A DNA stretch of 64,000 bases from Leishmania mexicana MHOM/GT/2001/U1103 (lineage: Eukaryota > Euglenozoa > Kinetoplastea > Trypanosomatida > Trypanosomatidae): NCBI RefSeq assembly GCF_000234665.1, contig NC_018331.1, positions 744,001-808,000 of the forward strand, in the 5' to 3' direction. Below, piece after piece: positions 30,203 to 41,295 of this stretch (positions are counted from its first letter, which is position 1; each line of letters opens with the position of its first letter). A model generated the notes under the pieces. The model searched no databases and was not told the DNA's origin. It saw nothing but the letters and a program-made list of their open reading frames with translations. The translations under genes were made by a program, and so were the position numbers.

Positions 30203-32545
30203 TCACGGTGCTTCGGGTGACTCACGCACAGGCTGGACGTAGTTGATCGGGAACAGTCCGGTGCGCTGGTTACACACGCCTTTAAACCAACCCTCCTCCG
30301 GCGCGCGGCTGATGCACACGATTTGTTGCCCGGCCTCAAAGGTCAGCTCATCCGGCGCGCGGGCGCGGTAGGCGAAGAGCGCCTGGAACGTCGTCCCTTC
30401 CATATGCGTCGGCGGTGGCGCAGCAGGGGCAGCAGATACGGCCGCGACGGCAGTAGCGGCGCTCGTGTGGATGACGGAGCCATCGCTCTTCACCGCGTTC
30501 GTCGTCGAATATGCTACCGGCCGCGAAGTGTGAGGCGAGGTGACCGCACCGCTTGCCATGCCCTTCGAGGACGACGATATGTTTGTACCACTGACGTTGC
30601 CAGAGCGCGTACTGTCCTGCTGAACCATAGCGTGCACGCGCTCAACGAAGCCCAGTGCCGATGACTTGACTGATGATGTGCCTGTTACGGTCGGCTTGAT
30701 GTCCGCAGCATCACCAGCGCGTTGCACCGACCCGCGCGTCCTTGAGGATGTCATGTCGGCAACTTTCCGCGCATTGCACAGCCGCTGCTGGTGTCGATGT
30801 TGGTTGCGCGTCGACAGCTTCTGCGCCTCTATATCGCTCCGCAGCTTCTTGATCGCGGCCGTCTCGCGCACAACCGTCGCTGCACCGTCGCTCTCCGAGT
30901 TGATGAGGGTGCGGTAGTCTAGGATGGTGCTCCAGCGACTGAGGTTCATCTTCTCTACAATAATGCGAGGGTGCACGTACGCGATGCCAGCAAAGTCGAG
31001 CGATCTCAAGGTCGGTGTGACGGCCCGCTCTGCCCGCTCTAGCTTGTGCCGGATGCGCATCACTTCCTCCGCCACCTCGTGCCGCTGCAGCGCCAGCCGC
31101 TGGTCCGCCTCCACATACACCTTCGCGTGCGGATCGAATGTGTCGGAGAGGATCTCGCGGTGCATGTTGTTCGCCCGCATTTCCTCGTCCATGTGCTCTA
31201 CCCGTCTCTCCTTGCGGTAGAGGTAGCGGCTGGCGGCGATGTAGTAGTCGGAGAAGCGTTTAAAATGGTGCTGCTGCACGACCCGCAGCATCTCCCCGAG
31301 CGCGCTCTGCTGTTTGTCATACTTGGCAGCAATGTTGTCGCAGCCGTCCAGCGCAAAGTCGTTGAGCGATGTCGCGACGTCACGCGCGGCAGCGGCATTG
31401 TCGATGGTGTCCTGCAGCTTCTGCGCATGCTCCGCGGCGGCCTGCAGGAAGCTCTCGTGCCCGCTCCGCCGCCCCGCCTCGCGCTCCTCCATCTCGAGCC
31501 GCCGCTCCACCTCCTTGTGCCGCTGCTGCGCCAGAGTCGCCAGCTCACTCGAGCACGTCTGCAGATCCTGAAAGAGGGTGAAGATGCGGTTCCACACGCC
31601 TTGCTGCTTCTCCTTGTTCTGCTGCAGGAACTCGTCGGACTCGGCGCGGTCGGCCTCATAGCGCTTGCGCTGCTGCGCGTCATCGGAGTTGTAGTTCGCC
31701 ATCTGCTCCTGTATTTTGAGCATGTCCTCCTCGCAGGCTTCGATCTGGCGGTGCTTCGCCTCGATGACGGCGGTGATATCGCGGTCCACCATGCGGAACA
31801 CTGCCCAGCGCCGCCGACGCTCGCTGTTGCGCGACTCGGCGTAGTAGTTAGAGATGACCGGGTACTGGTCCGTGATGAGGCGCAAAATGTGCTCATACAC
31901 GTCCAGCTGGCGCTTCGAGATGTCCTCGGCGAGGCCCATCTCACCATTCGCGATGCTCGCCTCCAGCAGCTGCTCGCACTGATCGATATCCGGCGAGAGC
32001 TCCTCAATCGTGGTCTGAAACACGGTCAGGTCGCCAAAGACGCCATGCGTATTGCCCTCGTCGATGAGTTTCGTCTGCAGCGCGTTGGTGATGAAGACGA
32101 GGTCACGTGGCTCGAAGACGACAGACTTCAGCTCCGCCTCGCACTCCTCGATGAAGCGGCGCTGCTTTGGGGTGATGAAGGCGCGCGACTTGGTCTGCTG
32201 CAACGTCGACACGAGCTGAATCACCGCCGGCAGCTCTGCGTGCTGATCCCCGTCCAGCTCAATGTTGCGGCGCACAAGCCGGCGCTCCGCCATGTGCAAG
32301 TTGCAGTGCTCAATGACAGCCTTGCTGTTCCAGAAGGCGCCTTTCGGCGCCGTCACGTGCTGCTGCAGCTCCGATAACTGCTGCTCGCATCGCTCGTACC
32401 GGAAGTCCAGCTGCGAGATGCTCTGATCGAGCCATGACTGGAACGTGCGGAGGAACTGGTCACCGCTCACGATAGCCTGCAGCTTCGACTCTTCCTCGAG
32501 GTAGAAACGCTTGTTGCGCTCGAAGAGTGATACGGTGGCGGTCAT
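30203..32545 (-). CDS. Paraflagellar-rod-family protein with C-terminal SH3 domain
   Basis: A 780-residue protein that resembles the kinetoplastid paraflagellar rod family, which builds the lattice beside the flagellar axoneme. Residues ~1-590 are helical and charged, with long coiled-coil stretches rich in Glu, Arg and Gln. About 590-710 is a Ser/Thr/Ala-rich linker. The C-terminal ~60 residues form an SH3 domain: ALFAYRA at the start, EEGWFKG in the middle and GLFPINYV at the end. SH3 tails are known in some paraflagellar rod components and fit a scaffold role through Pro-rich partners. The ATG at 32545 is clear. My family call rests on overall resemblance and the coiled-coil plus SH3 architecture; I cannot name the exact member. 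Confidence 0.82.
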   Translation of the reverse strand: MTATVSLFERNKRFYLEEESKLQAIVSGDQFLRTFQSWLDQSISQLDFRYERCEQQLSELQQHVTAPKGAFWNSKAVIEHCNLHMAERRLVRRNIELDGDQHAELPAVIQLVSTLQQTKSRAFITPKQRRFIEECEAELKSVVFEPRDLVFITNALQTKLIDEGNTHGVFGDLTVFQTTIEELSPDIDQCEQLLEASIANGEMGLAEDISKRQLDVYEHILRLITDQYPVISNYYAESRNSERRRRWAVFRMVDRDITAVIEAKHRQIEACEEDMLKIQEQMANYNSDDAQQRKRYEADRAESDEFLQQNKEKQQGVWNRIFTLFQDLQTCSSELATLAQQRHKEVERRLEMEEREAGRRSGHESFLQAAAEHAQKLQDTIDNAAAARDVATSLNDFALDGCDNIAAKYDKQQSALGEMLRVVQQHHFKRFSDYYIAASRYLYRKERRVEHMDEEMRANNMHREILSDTFDPHAKVYVEADQRLALQRHEVAEEVMRIRHKLERAERAVTPTLRSLDFAGIAYVHPRIIVEKMNLSRWSTILDYRTLINSESDGAATVVRETAAIKKLRSDIEAQKLSTRNQHRHQQRLCNARKVADMTSSRTRGSVQRAGDAADIKPTVTGTSSVKSSALGFVERVHAMVQQDSTRSGNVSGTNISSSSKGMASGAVTSPHTSRPVAYSTTNAVKSDGSVIHTSAATAVAAVSAAPAAPPPTHMEGTTFQALFAYRARAPDELTFEAGQQIVCISRAPEEGWFKGVCNQRTGLFPINYVQPVRESPEAP

Positions 32546-32612
32546 GTTCTCCTCTCAGCAGGGCGTAAACGGACTCAAATGCGCGTCTGCCTGTCTGTCT
32601 GTGTTAGCGAGA

Positions 32613-32652
<40 letters not shown>

Positions 32653-33742
32653 GTTGATGCGTGGATCTGCCGTGATGGTGCCCTGGAGAAAGCAGCGACG
32701 CACCCAGTTACTGTCACGTCTGTCGGAGAGTTGGCCCGGGCGTGTCCTGTGTCTACGTGTATCTGCGTTGCAAATGGGGCGGCTGAGGCGAGTCTTCGAT
32801 AGTTTGTGCGGAAGCGGCCTTGTCCTTGGTGCAGCTTAGCTGCCTCGCGTATTTGTGAGGAGAGGAGGTGTCGGTAGAAAACGGAGGGATGGGAGGGGGT
32901 AAAGATTTTAGCACCATCGGAGAGCCGCAAAGACGTGCAGGGCGGCCCAAAGAACACTGCTGTGCATGACATCCATAGTGGAGCATGCCTCGCTTTTCTT
33001 TTGTAGGTGCACGCGTGCACAACCGAGCGCGGAGCAGCGAAGGGATGAGTGCCGGGACCAAGCACGGGGAGCGCCAGAAGAGAGAGACGAGAAACGGGCC
33101 GGACTGCCGCGTCATCCGCCTGTCAGTTGCGCCACTCACGTGTCCCTTTTTCAATGGCTTTCGAGCCGCCTTGATTAGCGCATCAATGCAGCTCTGCACC
33201 TCGAACTGCCGTTGGTGTCCCCCGAAATGCTCGAGGCTGAAGAGTAGAGAGCGGCTCTCCGCTCCTCCAAGTGCCGCCACGCCACCCTCCTCTCCAAGCG
33301 TCGCGCTCACATCGCTGCAGAGAGCTCGCGGATGTAATGGTAGTGGTCCATGTACACGCATGCACATCCCGAGCACATGTGCGTGTGTATTGCGGTGCGC
33401 ATATAGGGAAACACACCAAGAACAAACTGCACAAAAGAGGAGCGCTGTCGTACGCTCCACGTGTACGACAACCTTCACTCCGCTGAGTAACAGGTAAGCG
33501 TGCGTGCGCGCAGACATTCACATGCGCGTGCGTCCTTGGACGCGTGCTGAGCTCCATCTGTCTCTTGATGTTGTCTCATTTATACATGCATGCGCAGGCA
33601 CTCAAGGGAGGGAAAATGCCCTCCCCCCCCCGAAAAGAAAAGTGCCGTGAACGTGCCTGTGATGCCTGCGTGTACGATCCTCATAAGCCGCGTCTCCACC
33701 GACGACACGCACACACACCGAAAGAGCGCAAACGGGGAAGCA
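32546..33742. other. Intergenic region, no gene seen
   Basis: It contains a (TG)n tract at about 32612-32647 just upstream of the paraflagellar-rod-type gene, so on the transcribed strand it is (CA)n. The rest is mixed sequence with no recognisable coding region. Confidence 0.7.
32612..32647. repeat. (TG)n microsatellite
   Basis: About 36 bases of alternating T and G, 67 nt upstream of the ATG at 32545. Confidence 0.95.
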
Positions 33743-36319
33743 TCACATACCCGAGGCCCAGCCGTGATTCAGATGCGCCTCCAGCTGTGTGCGCCACTCC
33801 GTGTAGCCGTCGCTGTTAGCCAACTCGACCCTTTCGTCTGTCATCTTGTCACCGTTCGTGTCACTGCTACTGCCGCTGCTCGCGAGTCTGCGATGTCCGC
33901 CGCGTGCTTCCTCCAGCTGCCTCGTGGGTGAGGACGACGACGACGTACCAAAGCGGTCAGCGAAACTCGCCCTCTCGAAGAATTCCCAGTCATTAGACGA
34001 GTACACCGGGCCGTCATCGAACTGCGCTGCCACGGTGCCGTCGCGATGATGCGTGGCAGCGAGATTTGTGAAAGCCTGATGAGATGGGAAAGACAATACA
34101 GCAGGCGACGACGTGTGAACGAGCTCCGCCACCGCGATAGGTGCAGCAGCAGCAGCCCCTGTGGCAGGTGGCGCACGGTTGCTGCCGCCGCTGTCACCGA
34201 CCCGTGGCATCTGGGGTGGCGAGGGCGAGGGCGCCAACGACGGCAGCGACTCAGGATGCGAGGGCAGCGCCTCGCTTTTTGAGCCGGAGCTCTGTCGTGG
34301 AATCGAAGAGCAACTCGGTGTCAGAGGTGGTCGAGAGGCTGAAGCAAACGGTGATGATGCCCTCGCAGGCACCGCACACTTCAGATGCGCAACATCGCTG
34401 GAGCTGTGACTGCGTGTCACCTCGGCGACCGTGACCTCGTAGTCAGCGTTCTGAAGCGCGGCAGCAATCTGCGGCGTTGCCTTGAAAATAGTGCCCAGCG
34501 ATGTGTCAACAAGTCCCTGACCCAACGCGGCCGTCCCTCGAGTCGACGGGTCTCGACTGCGCAGAAGCTCCAGCAGGCTGTGAGCGGCAGACGTCGGTGC
34601 AACCTGAGGAGCGGCAGCAGCAGCAGCAGCACCATCGAGGGGAGTACTCTCGCGCGTCACTGACGCTGTCTCCATGGCGGCGTCAATTGTCGTAGCATGG
34701 CCAAGCAATGAGAAAAGCGGAGATGGCGAGGTAGCATGGGGAAATGCGCCGCCTTCGAGCACTGTAACAGCCCGCGCGGCTGTTCCACGGTCTGGAAGCG
34801 ATGACGTCGACTCACGACGCACCCTTTCAGAAGCACGAACAGCAGCTGGCGGCGCCCGGCTATACGGCGTGCGCATCTCAAACGCCTCTGTGCCGCCGCG
34901 GGGTGACCTCTGGACTGCGTCCCCCCTGTCTTTGCCCTCCCACGCCGCGCTCGCCTCGTATCGAGTGTGCATACCGGTGCCGACATCGTCCACATTGCCA
35001 TCCCATGAGGGCTGATCCCATGGCGCCTCCCCAACCTCGTGCACAGGGGCAAGCGATTCCGATTGGAAACCATCAAGCTCATGTAAGTCCCCCGGTCCCT
35101 TGGCGACTGCTGCGTGCGACCGGCCATCCATCTTCCGCACGGCGGCATCGTCCTCGCCGTGTCGGCTGTCACTGCCGCTGACGCCGTAGACGAGGTTCAG
35201 TGAGCGCCCAAGGGAGCCTCGTATGAGCTCACTCACGGCAGACAGCGATGCGGGACTCCATGGAAAAGATGACGCTACATCCACCATTGCCTCTGCTGCT
35301 GACGTGGCCAGTGCGCCCGGCGACATTGATGGAGTGTCATCCGGCACCGCCCTCTCCCTCTGAGTCGACGCACCGGTGCCACAGGCGGTCCCTCTGCCGA
35401 GGACATCCACCACCCGCTCAGACCCCTTCACATACGCCAGAAGCAGCTCAACACTGCGCCGCAGGTGCCGCAGTTGCCGTTTAAAATGAGCCTCACGCTT
35501 TGCAGAGGCCTGGGCGTTGGCCTCAAGGGCGCGTGCATGGCGCTCCCAGGCGGCACCGTCCGCCAAGGCCTGCAGGAACAGTGCTTGGTACAACTCAACA
35601 GTGTTTCGTTTACCATCAGCAACATCGGTCACGGTGCAGCCTGATCGATGCGCCTCCGCCTCCAGCTTGCGCAGGAGTTGCTGCAGTCGTGAGGCGGGCC
35701 GACTCGATGACAGCGGCCGCGAGGACGATGCGTCAAAGTGCATGATGTCGACTGTCGGTGCGGCCAACCTTGTGGGTGGGTCAAGCAACGGTGAGGATGA
35801 CGGTGACAGCTGCGAGCCGCAGCGGTGACGAGCGAGCTCTGCCTCGGGTATTCGATCCTCTACCGCCGCGCGATCGGTTGGCCACCGCCGCGACCTCAGC
35901 GGCAGCGCCTGCGCTCCAGGAGGCCCCTGCTGTTGCTGCTGCTGCTGCGCTGACGTGTCTGCCGCACTGTGTCGACAGTAAGCCTGGGAGCAAGGTCTAT
36001 GCTTGACGCGGCGCGCATGGGCAGCGTCGGTGGCTGGAGTTGGCGGTGCCAACACGGACAACGTTGCCTCACACTTCATGGGGGAGTCATCGGTGCTGTG
36101 ATGGGTAACAGGGTCATGGGAATGATGGTGCTGGTGCGGATGCGATGACAACGAGCCGCCAGGCGCTGCGTCTAATGACGGCTGTGCGTAAGACGGGTAA
36201 GGTGTGCGTGCGGGAGAGTGGCGGGCGTGGCAGTGCACTGGCCGCCGCCGGTGTGGCGACAAGATGAAGCGCCTGGTGAACGCTACCTCCGATGGAGCCG
36301 CCTTCAGACAACCGGGCAT
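33743..36319 (-). CDS. Unrecognised Ser/Ala-rich protein
   Basis: An 858-residue protein I do not recognise. The open frame extends to a TTG at 36376, but the first in-frame ATG is at 36319 (MPGCLKAAPS). Most of it is Ser, Ala, Pro and His-rich and probably disordered, with Gln-rich and Ala-rich short runs. One more ordered, helical block stands out at about residues 205-310. It begins with RLQQLLRKLEAEAH and includes a basic, coiled-coil-like RQLRHLRRSVELLLAYVKG; it is the best candidate for a conserved core. There is no signal peptide or membrane segment. GC-rich codon use matches its neighbours, and the frame is clean for 2.6 kb, which supports it being a real gene. Confidence 0.8.
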   Translation of the reverse strand: MPGCLKAAPSEVAFTRRFILSPHRRRPVHCHARHSPARTPYPSYAQPSLDAAPGGSLSSHPHQHHHSHDPVTHHSTDDSPMKCEATLSVLAPPTPATDAAHARRVKHRPCSQAYCRHSAADTSAQQQQQQQGPPGAQALPLRSRRWPTDRAAVEDRIPEAELARHRCGSQLSPSSSPLLDPPTRLAAPTVDIMHFDASSSRPLSSSRPASRLQQLLRKLEAEAHRSGCTVTDVADGKRNTVELYQALFLQALADGAAWERHARALEANAQASAKREAHFKRQLRHLRRSVELLLAYVKGSERVVDVLGRGTACGTGASTQRERAVPDDTPSMSPGALATSAAEAMVDVASSFPWSPASLSAVSELIRGSLGRSLNLVYGVSGSDSRHGEDDAAVRKMDGRSHAAVAKGPGDLHELDGFQSESLAPVHEVGEAPWDQPSWDGNVDDVGTGMHTRYEASAAWEGKDRGDAVQRSPRGGTEAFEMRTPYSRAPPAAVRASERVRRESTSSLPDRGTAARAVTVLEGGAFPHATSPSPLFSLLGHATTIDAAMETASVTRESTPLDGAAAAAAAPQVAPTSAAHSLLELLRSRDPSTRGTAALGQGLVDTSLGTIFKATPQIAAALQNADYEVTVAEVTRSHSSSDVAHLKCAVPARASSPFASASRPPLTPSCSSIPRQSSGSKSEALPSHPESLPSLAPSPSPPQMPRVGDSGGSNRAPPATGAAAAAPIAVAELVHTSSPAVLSFPSHQAFTNLAATHHRDGTVAAQFDDGPVYSSNDWEFFERASFADRFGTSSSSSPTRQLEEARGGHRRLASSGSSSDTNGDKMTDERVELANSDGYTEWRTQLEAHLNHGWASGM

Positions 36320-36495
36320 GCTCGCCCGCTGTACGATGCACCCCGTCACTCTATAGATGTGTTTCAGTGCGTGCAACTGGGCGTCGCTGCAGAACAGCCA
36401 AAGAGCATGCGCTCAACAAGCGGCTGCCAGGACGCGGATGGAGGCAAGGCGTGCAAGCACAGTGACATAGACGCAGGTGTCGGTGATACACACAC

Positions 36496-36511
36496 ATATA
36501 TATATATATAT
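36496..36511. repeat. (AT)n tract
   Basis: Alternating A/T about 180 nt upstream of the ATG at 36319. Confidence 0.9.
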
Positions 36512-37453
36512 GTACATAAATATATAAAGTCCGTTGAAGGCGCACGGAAAAAAAAAGACGAAGAGAGCCAGCAGGAGAAGCGAAGTACAGTCCAGTAAGA
36601 GAAAGGGGAGGGTGCGACAACGCGCAGGTGTCTCTGTGTCCTCTTCTCCGCCAACGATTTTCTCACTTCTCAGCCGCTTGGCATCACCGCGCTGAGGCCG
36701 GTCGCCGCTTGGCGATGGCCTGTACATCCTTCGGTGCTACAAGCAAACGGGTGTTTCTGTGTGTATGTGCGCGCGCGTGAATACGCCCACTCGCGCGTGC
36801 CCTCCTGTCCTGCGTCCTCCTGGAGAGAGACGGAAAGGACAGGAGAGAGGGAGAGTCACGGGAAAACAAAAACGGCAGTGTGGGTGGCGGATACACGAAT
36901 CGCCCCCCACCCTCCCCCAACCTCGCACGCCGCCGTGTGTCCTCTTGCCCTCTGCCCCCTCCTCTCCTGCTTCCCCTCCTCGCTTTTCATTTCCTTGTAC
37001 GGAAACACCACCATCAACACGACAGGCAACCGCCAAGACCACCAGCCTCATTGCCTTATGCAAGGGCCATGGCCTGCGTGACGCATATCTTGCATCCTTG
37101 CATTTTGTTGTTGTTTTTCGTTTTTTTCTTTTACTGTGTGGGAGAGCGAATGGCAGGAGAGTCAGGAGGAGGAGAGGTCACCCCCGTGTTAACGCTTCGA
37201 CATGTTTCATCTCGAAAAGGGATAGAACGAAAAAAAAAACGGTTCAGATATATTCGCTGCACGATCCCTCACACACACACAGACAGACAGACACACACAC
37301 ACACACTTTGGCACACCCGCCCGCCCGCACGCCGAAAGAGGGAGAGACGCGCACATCCGCGCATGCGTCGGTGCACCCTGAGAGAGAAGGAGAGAGGGAC
37401 AGAGGTGTTTGGCCCTGTCACGTCGGTTGGCTCTCGCTCTCTATGAAACAAAG

Positions 37454-37467
37454 ATATATATATATAT
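37454..37467. repeat. (AT)n tract
   Basis: Alternating A/T of 14 bases in intergenic DNA. Confidence 0.9.
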
Positions 37468-37922
37468 GATGCTGTTGCGCACACGTTTGTCACAGTAGTC
37501 CGTCGTGGTAATAATAAAAGGAAAAGGAGAGAAGGGGGGCGGGGGTGGTACTGTCGCGGGAGGTGGCAATGGAGCGGGGCGGGCGACTGGGTAAGCGGTG
37601 GGTGGCGCTTGGGGACCCTTGTGTCTGTTGGGGAAGTGGAAGAGGATTTGGGAGCTACAATAAGGTGGAGGAAAGATGAAAGAGTGCGACGGTGGCACTG
37701 ACAGTGATGGCGGGTCGATCCCGCTGCGGTTATCACCGTCAAACACATACGCGTGCAGGCAGCGGTAGAGGGCGCGCATGTATGAACACGCGTATCGAGT
37801 GACAACAACGAATACACACCTGGAAAGGGGGAGAGGGGAGAGGGGAGATCAGCAAGCGGCAGACGGGCACACATCAAGAAACCCAGAATAGAGAGAAAAA
37901 AACAACAAAGGAGGGGCGCACG

Positions 37923-37953
<31 letters not shown>

Positions 37954-38008
37954 GCAGCGAGGGGGAGGGGAGGATGCTGCACGTACACATAAAAGAGCGC
38001 CACAAGGG

Positions 38009-38025
38009 NNNNNNNNNNNNNNNNN
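38009..38025. other. Short run of 17 N in a CA-rich stretch
   Basis: The N's sit directly beside an (AC)n tract and opposite a repeated CACACA block at 37921-37952. A microsatellite that could not be resolved is the likely cause. No gene is affected. Confidence 0.9.
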
Positions 38026-38220
38026 AACACACACACACACACACGCCCCCATCTGCAGAGGGGACGCCATGTTTTTTTTCTTTTTCCCACATCACGTGCC
38101 CGATTGAAGAATGATGGATCGCACACGTATTGCATCGTTCTGCAATAAAAGCTCAGCAAACAAAATATGTCGTCGAGGCAACATAACATGAAAACACAGA
38201 CGGCAAGCACATACAATGTG

Positions 38221-38233
38221 TATATATATATAT
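38221..38233. repeat. (TA)n tract
   Basis: Alternating T/A, about 280 nt 3' of the trypanothione synthetase stop. Confidence 0.9.
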
Positions 38234-38511
38234 GAGTCGTCGACGTGGCTGAGGTGGCTGCGGGCGTGGGTGCGCGTGCACCAAGAAGCACGCCCGATCG
38301 CTGAGCGTCCGTCGTGGGGGCTGGCTGCACACGGTGGCGCGGCTCAGTAGAAACTTCTGCGGATCGAAAAGCTGCCGTCCTCCACCCCCCTCCCCGCGCC
38401 ACAGTGTGCGGTCGCCATTTTCTTTTTCCTTCTTGCTTTCGTTCCTATGTGTGACTGTGTTTATGGTTGTGGAGAGCGCGCGTGTTGCTCATCGCGCTTG
38501 CAGCCCAGACG

Positions 38512-40470
38512 CTACTCGTCCTCGGCCATCTTGTCGATATCCTTGTGCGTCACGGGGTGTGGGAGTTTGTCCATCTTGATGCGAATGGCGGCGAAGGGGC
38601 TGTCGACGCCGGTGATGACTGACTTGTCCTCGCGGACGCCGGTGCCGCTGAAGGCGTCGCCGATCATCCAGCCGCCAATGATGGCGTAGTAGTCATCCTG
38701 CTTCTTCAGCTCAAACAGTTGCTGGTAAATCATGTTGCGCGTTCCATAGTTGCCACCGGACTCAGCGTGCACCGCGCCGTCGCCGGAGGTGATGGTCACG
38801 TTGCTGCCCACGCGGCCGACAATCGGCTTCTTGGCGTACCCGCACTTGCGCAGCTCGTCAGTCAACTCATACTCCGCCTTCAAGATGGCGGGGTGTTCGG
38901 GGTGGTTGTGGTAGATCATGGGCAGGATAGCCTTGTTGCTCGGAATGACCTTCCACATCGGCTCGAAGTAGAGAATTTCCCAGTCATCGCCGAGGAGCAA
39001 GTCGCACAGGCGCACCTTGTCCTTCGGGGACGGCTTCCAGTTCTCGCCCCGCTCCTCCCGGGCGGCGTAATAGTCCGTGATGGCCGACTCCCACATCCAC
39101 GTCTTCCACACATGGCGCACGCGCACGCCGTCGCTATCGACAATGTGGCCATTATCATCAAAGCGGAACTCATCAAACAAGATGCACAGCTTGCCCTCCA
39201 ACCCGACCGCCTCAGCGGCCTGCATGCAGTAGAGGGCCGTGTACTGCTCTTCCTTCTCCTCATCCACGCAGAAGTGAACGCGGCCAGTCACCCCACTGTT
39301 GGCCCACGCCCTCTTGAGGTTGCGCTCCACCGCGAAGCCGGAGCCGCGCGTGCCCTGCTTGTCTAGCCCCACCGACTCGGCCCACTTTTGCTGAATGCGG
39401 CCGCACTCTAGCAGCGTCGACGCGCTGTCGGCGTTGTACTCGAAGCATTTGACCTCGCCCGTCTCGTTGTTGAAGGCGAAGTCGAAGCGACCAGAAATGT
39501 ACGTCTGCTGGTACCTCCACGAGTGGCGGATGCGGGGCCAGAACTCCTCAGGAATGGAAAAGAGTCGGAGCTTCTCATCGCTCTCGATCACCTGCGCGGT
39601 TGCCTCCATGAAGATGGCGTGCAGCTGCGTTCCGTACGCGACGCACCGCAGATGGAACTCGTGATTTGACTCGTAGTAGCTGACGACCTTCTCCTCCAGC
39701 CGGGTACGGCTGACATCCATGCCAAACTCCTCTACGAATAGCCGCTCCGCCGGGTTGTTCATGTCGAGCCAGTTCGCCTTGGACTCCGTCGGCACAAAGT
39801 TACGGCGCAGCAGATACGGTTTTGGCGGCTCATTAAAGTGCAGTGACGGATGCAGCGCCACCGGCGGCGCCCCTTCCGGCCGGTTCTCGCGGCCAGGAAA
39901 CGTCACCCATCCAAGCGGGATCTCGATTTCGTCCGCGTCAATGTCATCGATGATGGTCCAGATGCCGTCCCTGTGATGAAGCTTCAGTTTGTACGCGTAG
40001 GAGGACTCCCACTTGTGGAAGCGGTAGTTCTGATCCGCGACACATACGTAGTCATCGCCCACCTCGGTGATGGCGCCGACGTGGCCAACGGGATTTGTAT
40101 CGGTGGAGGGGTAGACGAGAAGCGCGTCGGCCTCCGGCTTCGCCTCAGCACCGTTGCGCACTGGCAATACCGCGAAGCTCTCCGCCGTGGCGGCGTCCCT
40201 CACCTCCTTCAATTGGAAAACGTGGCAGGCCCAGTTCACATCGGGCAGCACCAGCCCCTTGCGCGCCAGAAGCCAGCGGCGCGCAAACTCGACGCACTGG
40301 TACTTGAAGCCGAAGAAGATGTTGTCCTCCACACTGCGCTCGCCGGAGAAGTAGTGATCATGCTTGTTACTGTACGCCGGGATGCCACCCGGGGCGTATC
40401 CCTGCACAGCGCCAAACGGAATGTGGCCCGGCCTATTAAAGCTCACAGACGCGCGCTGCAGAGACGCCAT
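38512..40470 (-). CDS. TRYS: Trypanothione synthetase-amidase
   Basis: This 652-residue bifunctional enzyme makes trypanothione from two glutathiones and spermidine with ATP, through glutathionylspermidine, and can hydrolyse the products. Trypanothione replaces glutathione as the main thiol of trypanosomatid redox defence. Residues ~1-200 are the CHAP-type cysteine amidase domain, with Cys59 in [11 protein letters not shown], His130 in NPVGHVG and Asp146 in VADQNYR as the catalytic set. The rest is the ATP-grasp-like synthetase domain, with [15 protein letters not shown] substrate motif ([11 protein letters not shown]) and the conserved VGRVGSNV region near the end. Length equals that of the L. 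major enzyme as I know it. The start ATG at 40470 is clear and all key residues are present, so both activities should be intact. Confidence 0.98.
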   Translation of the reverse strand: MASLQRASVSFNRPGHIPFGAVQGYAPGGIPAYSNKHDHYFSGERSVEDNIFFGFKYQCVEFARRWLLARKGLVLPDVNWACHVFQLKEVRDAATAESFAVLPVRNGAEAKPEADALLVYPSTDTNPVGHVGAITEVGDDYVCVADQNYRFHKWESSYAYKLKLHHRDGIWTIIDDIDADEIEIPLGWVTFPGRENRPEGAPPVALHPSLHFNEPPKPYLLRRNFVPTESKANWLDMNNPAERLFVEEFGMDVSRTRLEEKVVSYYESNHEFHLRCVAYGTQLHAIFMEATAQVIESDEKLRLFSIPEEFWPRIRHSWRYQQTYISGRFDFAFNNETGEVKCFEYNADSASTLLECGRIQQKWAESVGLDKQGTRGSGFAVERNLKRAWANSGVTGRVHFCVDEEKEEQYTALYCMQAAEAVGLEGKLCILFDEFRFDDNGHIVDSDGVRVRHVWKTWMWESAITDYYAAREERGENWKPSPKDKVRLCDLLLGDDWEILYFEPMWKVIPSNKAILPMIYHNHPEHPAILKAEYELTDELRKCGYAKKPIVGRVGSNVTITSGDGAVHAESGGNYGTRNMIYQQLFELKKQDDYYAIIGGWMIGDAFSGTGVREDKSVITGVDSPFAAIRIKMDKLPHPVTHKDIDKMAEDE

Positions 40471-40495
40471 GGCTTACGATTGTGGTGCGTGCGTG

Positions 40496-40528
40496 TGTGT
40501 GTGTGTATGTGTGTGTGTGTGTGTGTGG
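40496..40528. repeat. (TG)n microsatellite upstream of TRYS
   Basis: Imperfect alternating T/G, 26-58 nt before the TRYS ATG, so the transcribed strand has (CA)n very near the start codon. Confidence 0.9.
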
Positions 40529-40688
40529 GTGGGTGTGTCTGAGTGTGTCTGCCTGCGTCCTTGTACATGTACGTCGTCACTGGCTGGTGCGTGGCACTCG
40601 CTTGCGTCGGAATCGGATGCGAAGGAGCACGTCTTCTTTCGTCCTTTCTGGGTTTTCACTCGCACTTGCTTTCGCCCGTGACTTCGAC

Positions 40689-40812
40689 GATGATGATGAT
40701 GATGATGGCCCCTCCCCCCGGGATGTGTATCCTACTGAAACACCGGTGGCGGTGGTGATGATGGCGGTGATGGTGATGGCGGTGGTGGTGGCGGTGGCAG
40801 TGGTGGTGGCGT
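40689..40812. repeat. GAT and GGTGGC triplet repeats
   Basis: A (GAT)n block near 40689-40707 is followed by a longer run of GGTGGC/GGTGAT-type triplets from about 40743. Confidence 0.85.
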
Positions 40813-41252
40813 ACGTTGAAACTTACAGAGCACACAGGAGAAAGGAGGATGCGGGAGTGGCGCGCGGGAGCGCACATAAAGCGAAACAAAAAAAAGGCCT
40901 GTTGCGCGAGCAATGACCGCAGTGGCGCAGGCGAATGAAAGAACGCATCGTTGTCGTGGAGGCCGGTGGGAGAGGAAAGAGGGGGGGGTTCGGTGCGGCA
41001 GCGCTCCTCGCGCGTACCTCTTTCGCTGTTTTCTGCCCGCGTCTTCGTTCGCGTCGTCTTCTCGCCCCTTTCGCTCACCGCTTTGCGGTCTGTCCGCGCG
41101 CTCGCGGCAGGACATCCAAAGCGGATCCCGTGCGACAACGACCGTGACAAGAGGTAGGAGAACGTGCTAAAGTTCAAGTAGGATCCAAAAGGAAAACAGC
41201 GGCGAAGGGGATGCGAACACAATGCACCAGCTGTGCACACTGACACACAGAC

Positions 41253-41269
41253 ATATATATATATATATA
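41253..41269. repeat. (AT)n tract close to a stop codon
   Basis: Alternating A/T just 3' of the 664-residue gene, so it is probably in that gene's 3' UTR. Confidence 0.9.
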
Positions 41270-41295
41270 GATCACCTTGAGTGTTGGACCGGCGC

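Larger units (their letters stand above)
36320..38511. other. Intergenic region, 2.2 kb, no gene seen
   Basis: Upstream of the Ser/Ala-rich gene and downstream of trypanothione synthetase. It contains three (AT)n tracts (36496-36511, 37454-37467, 38221-38233), CA/GT tracts, poly-A runs and a 17-N patch at 38009-38025. The long minus-strand frame across 37269-38402 is compositional and crosses the N's. Confidence 0.7.
40471..41295. other. Intergenic region, no gene seen
   Basis: Upstream of trypanothione synthetase. It holds a (TG)n tract at 40496-40528, GAT/GGT triplet repeats at about 40689-40812, and an (AT)n tract at 41253-41269 only about 27 nt past the stop of the next gene. No coding sequence is supported. 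Confidence 0.7.

Noticed and set aside
31046..32377. Plus-strand 443-codon frame opposite the paraflagellar-rod-type gene
   Set aside because: Shadow of a GC-rich coding strand; Leu/Val/Arg-rich and without motifs.
37269..38402. Minus-strand 377-codon frame upstream of the Ser/Ala-rich gene
   Set aside because: Crosses the 17-N patch and consists of Cys/Val/Pro/His runs from microsatellites.
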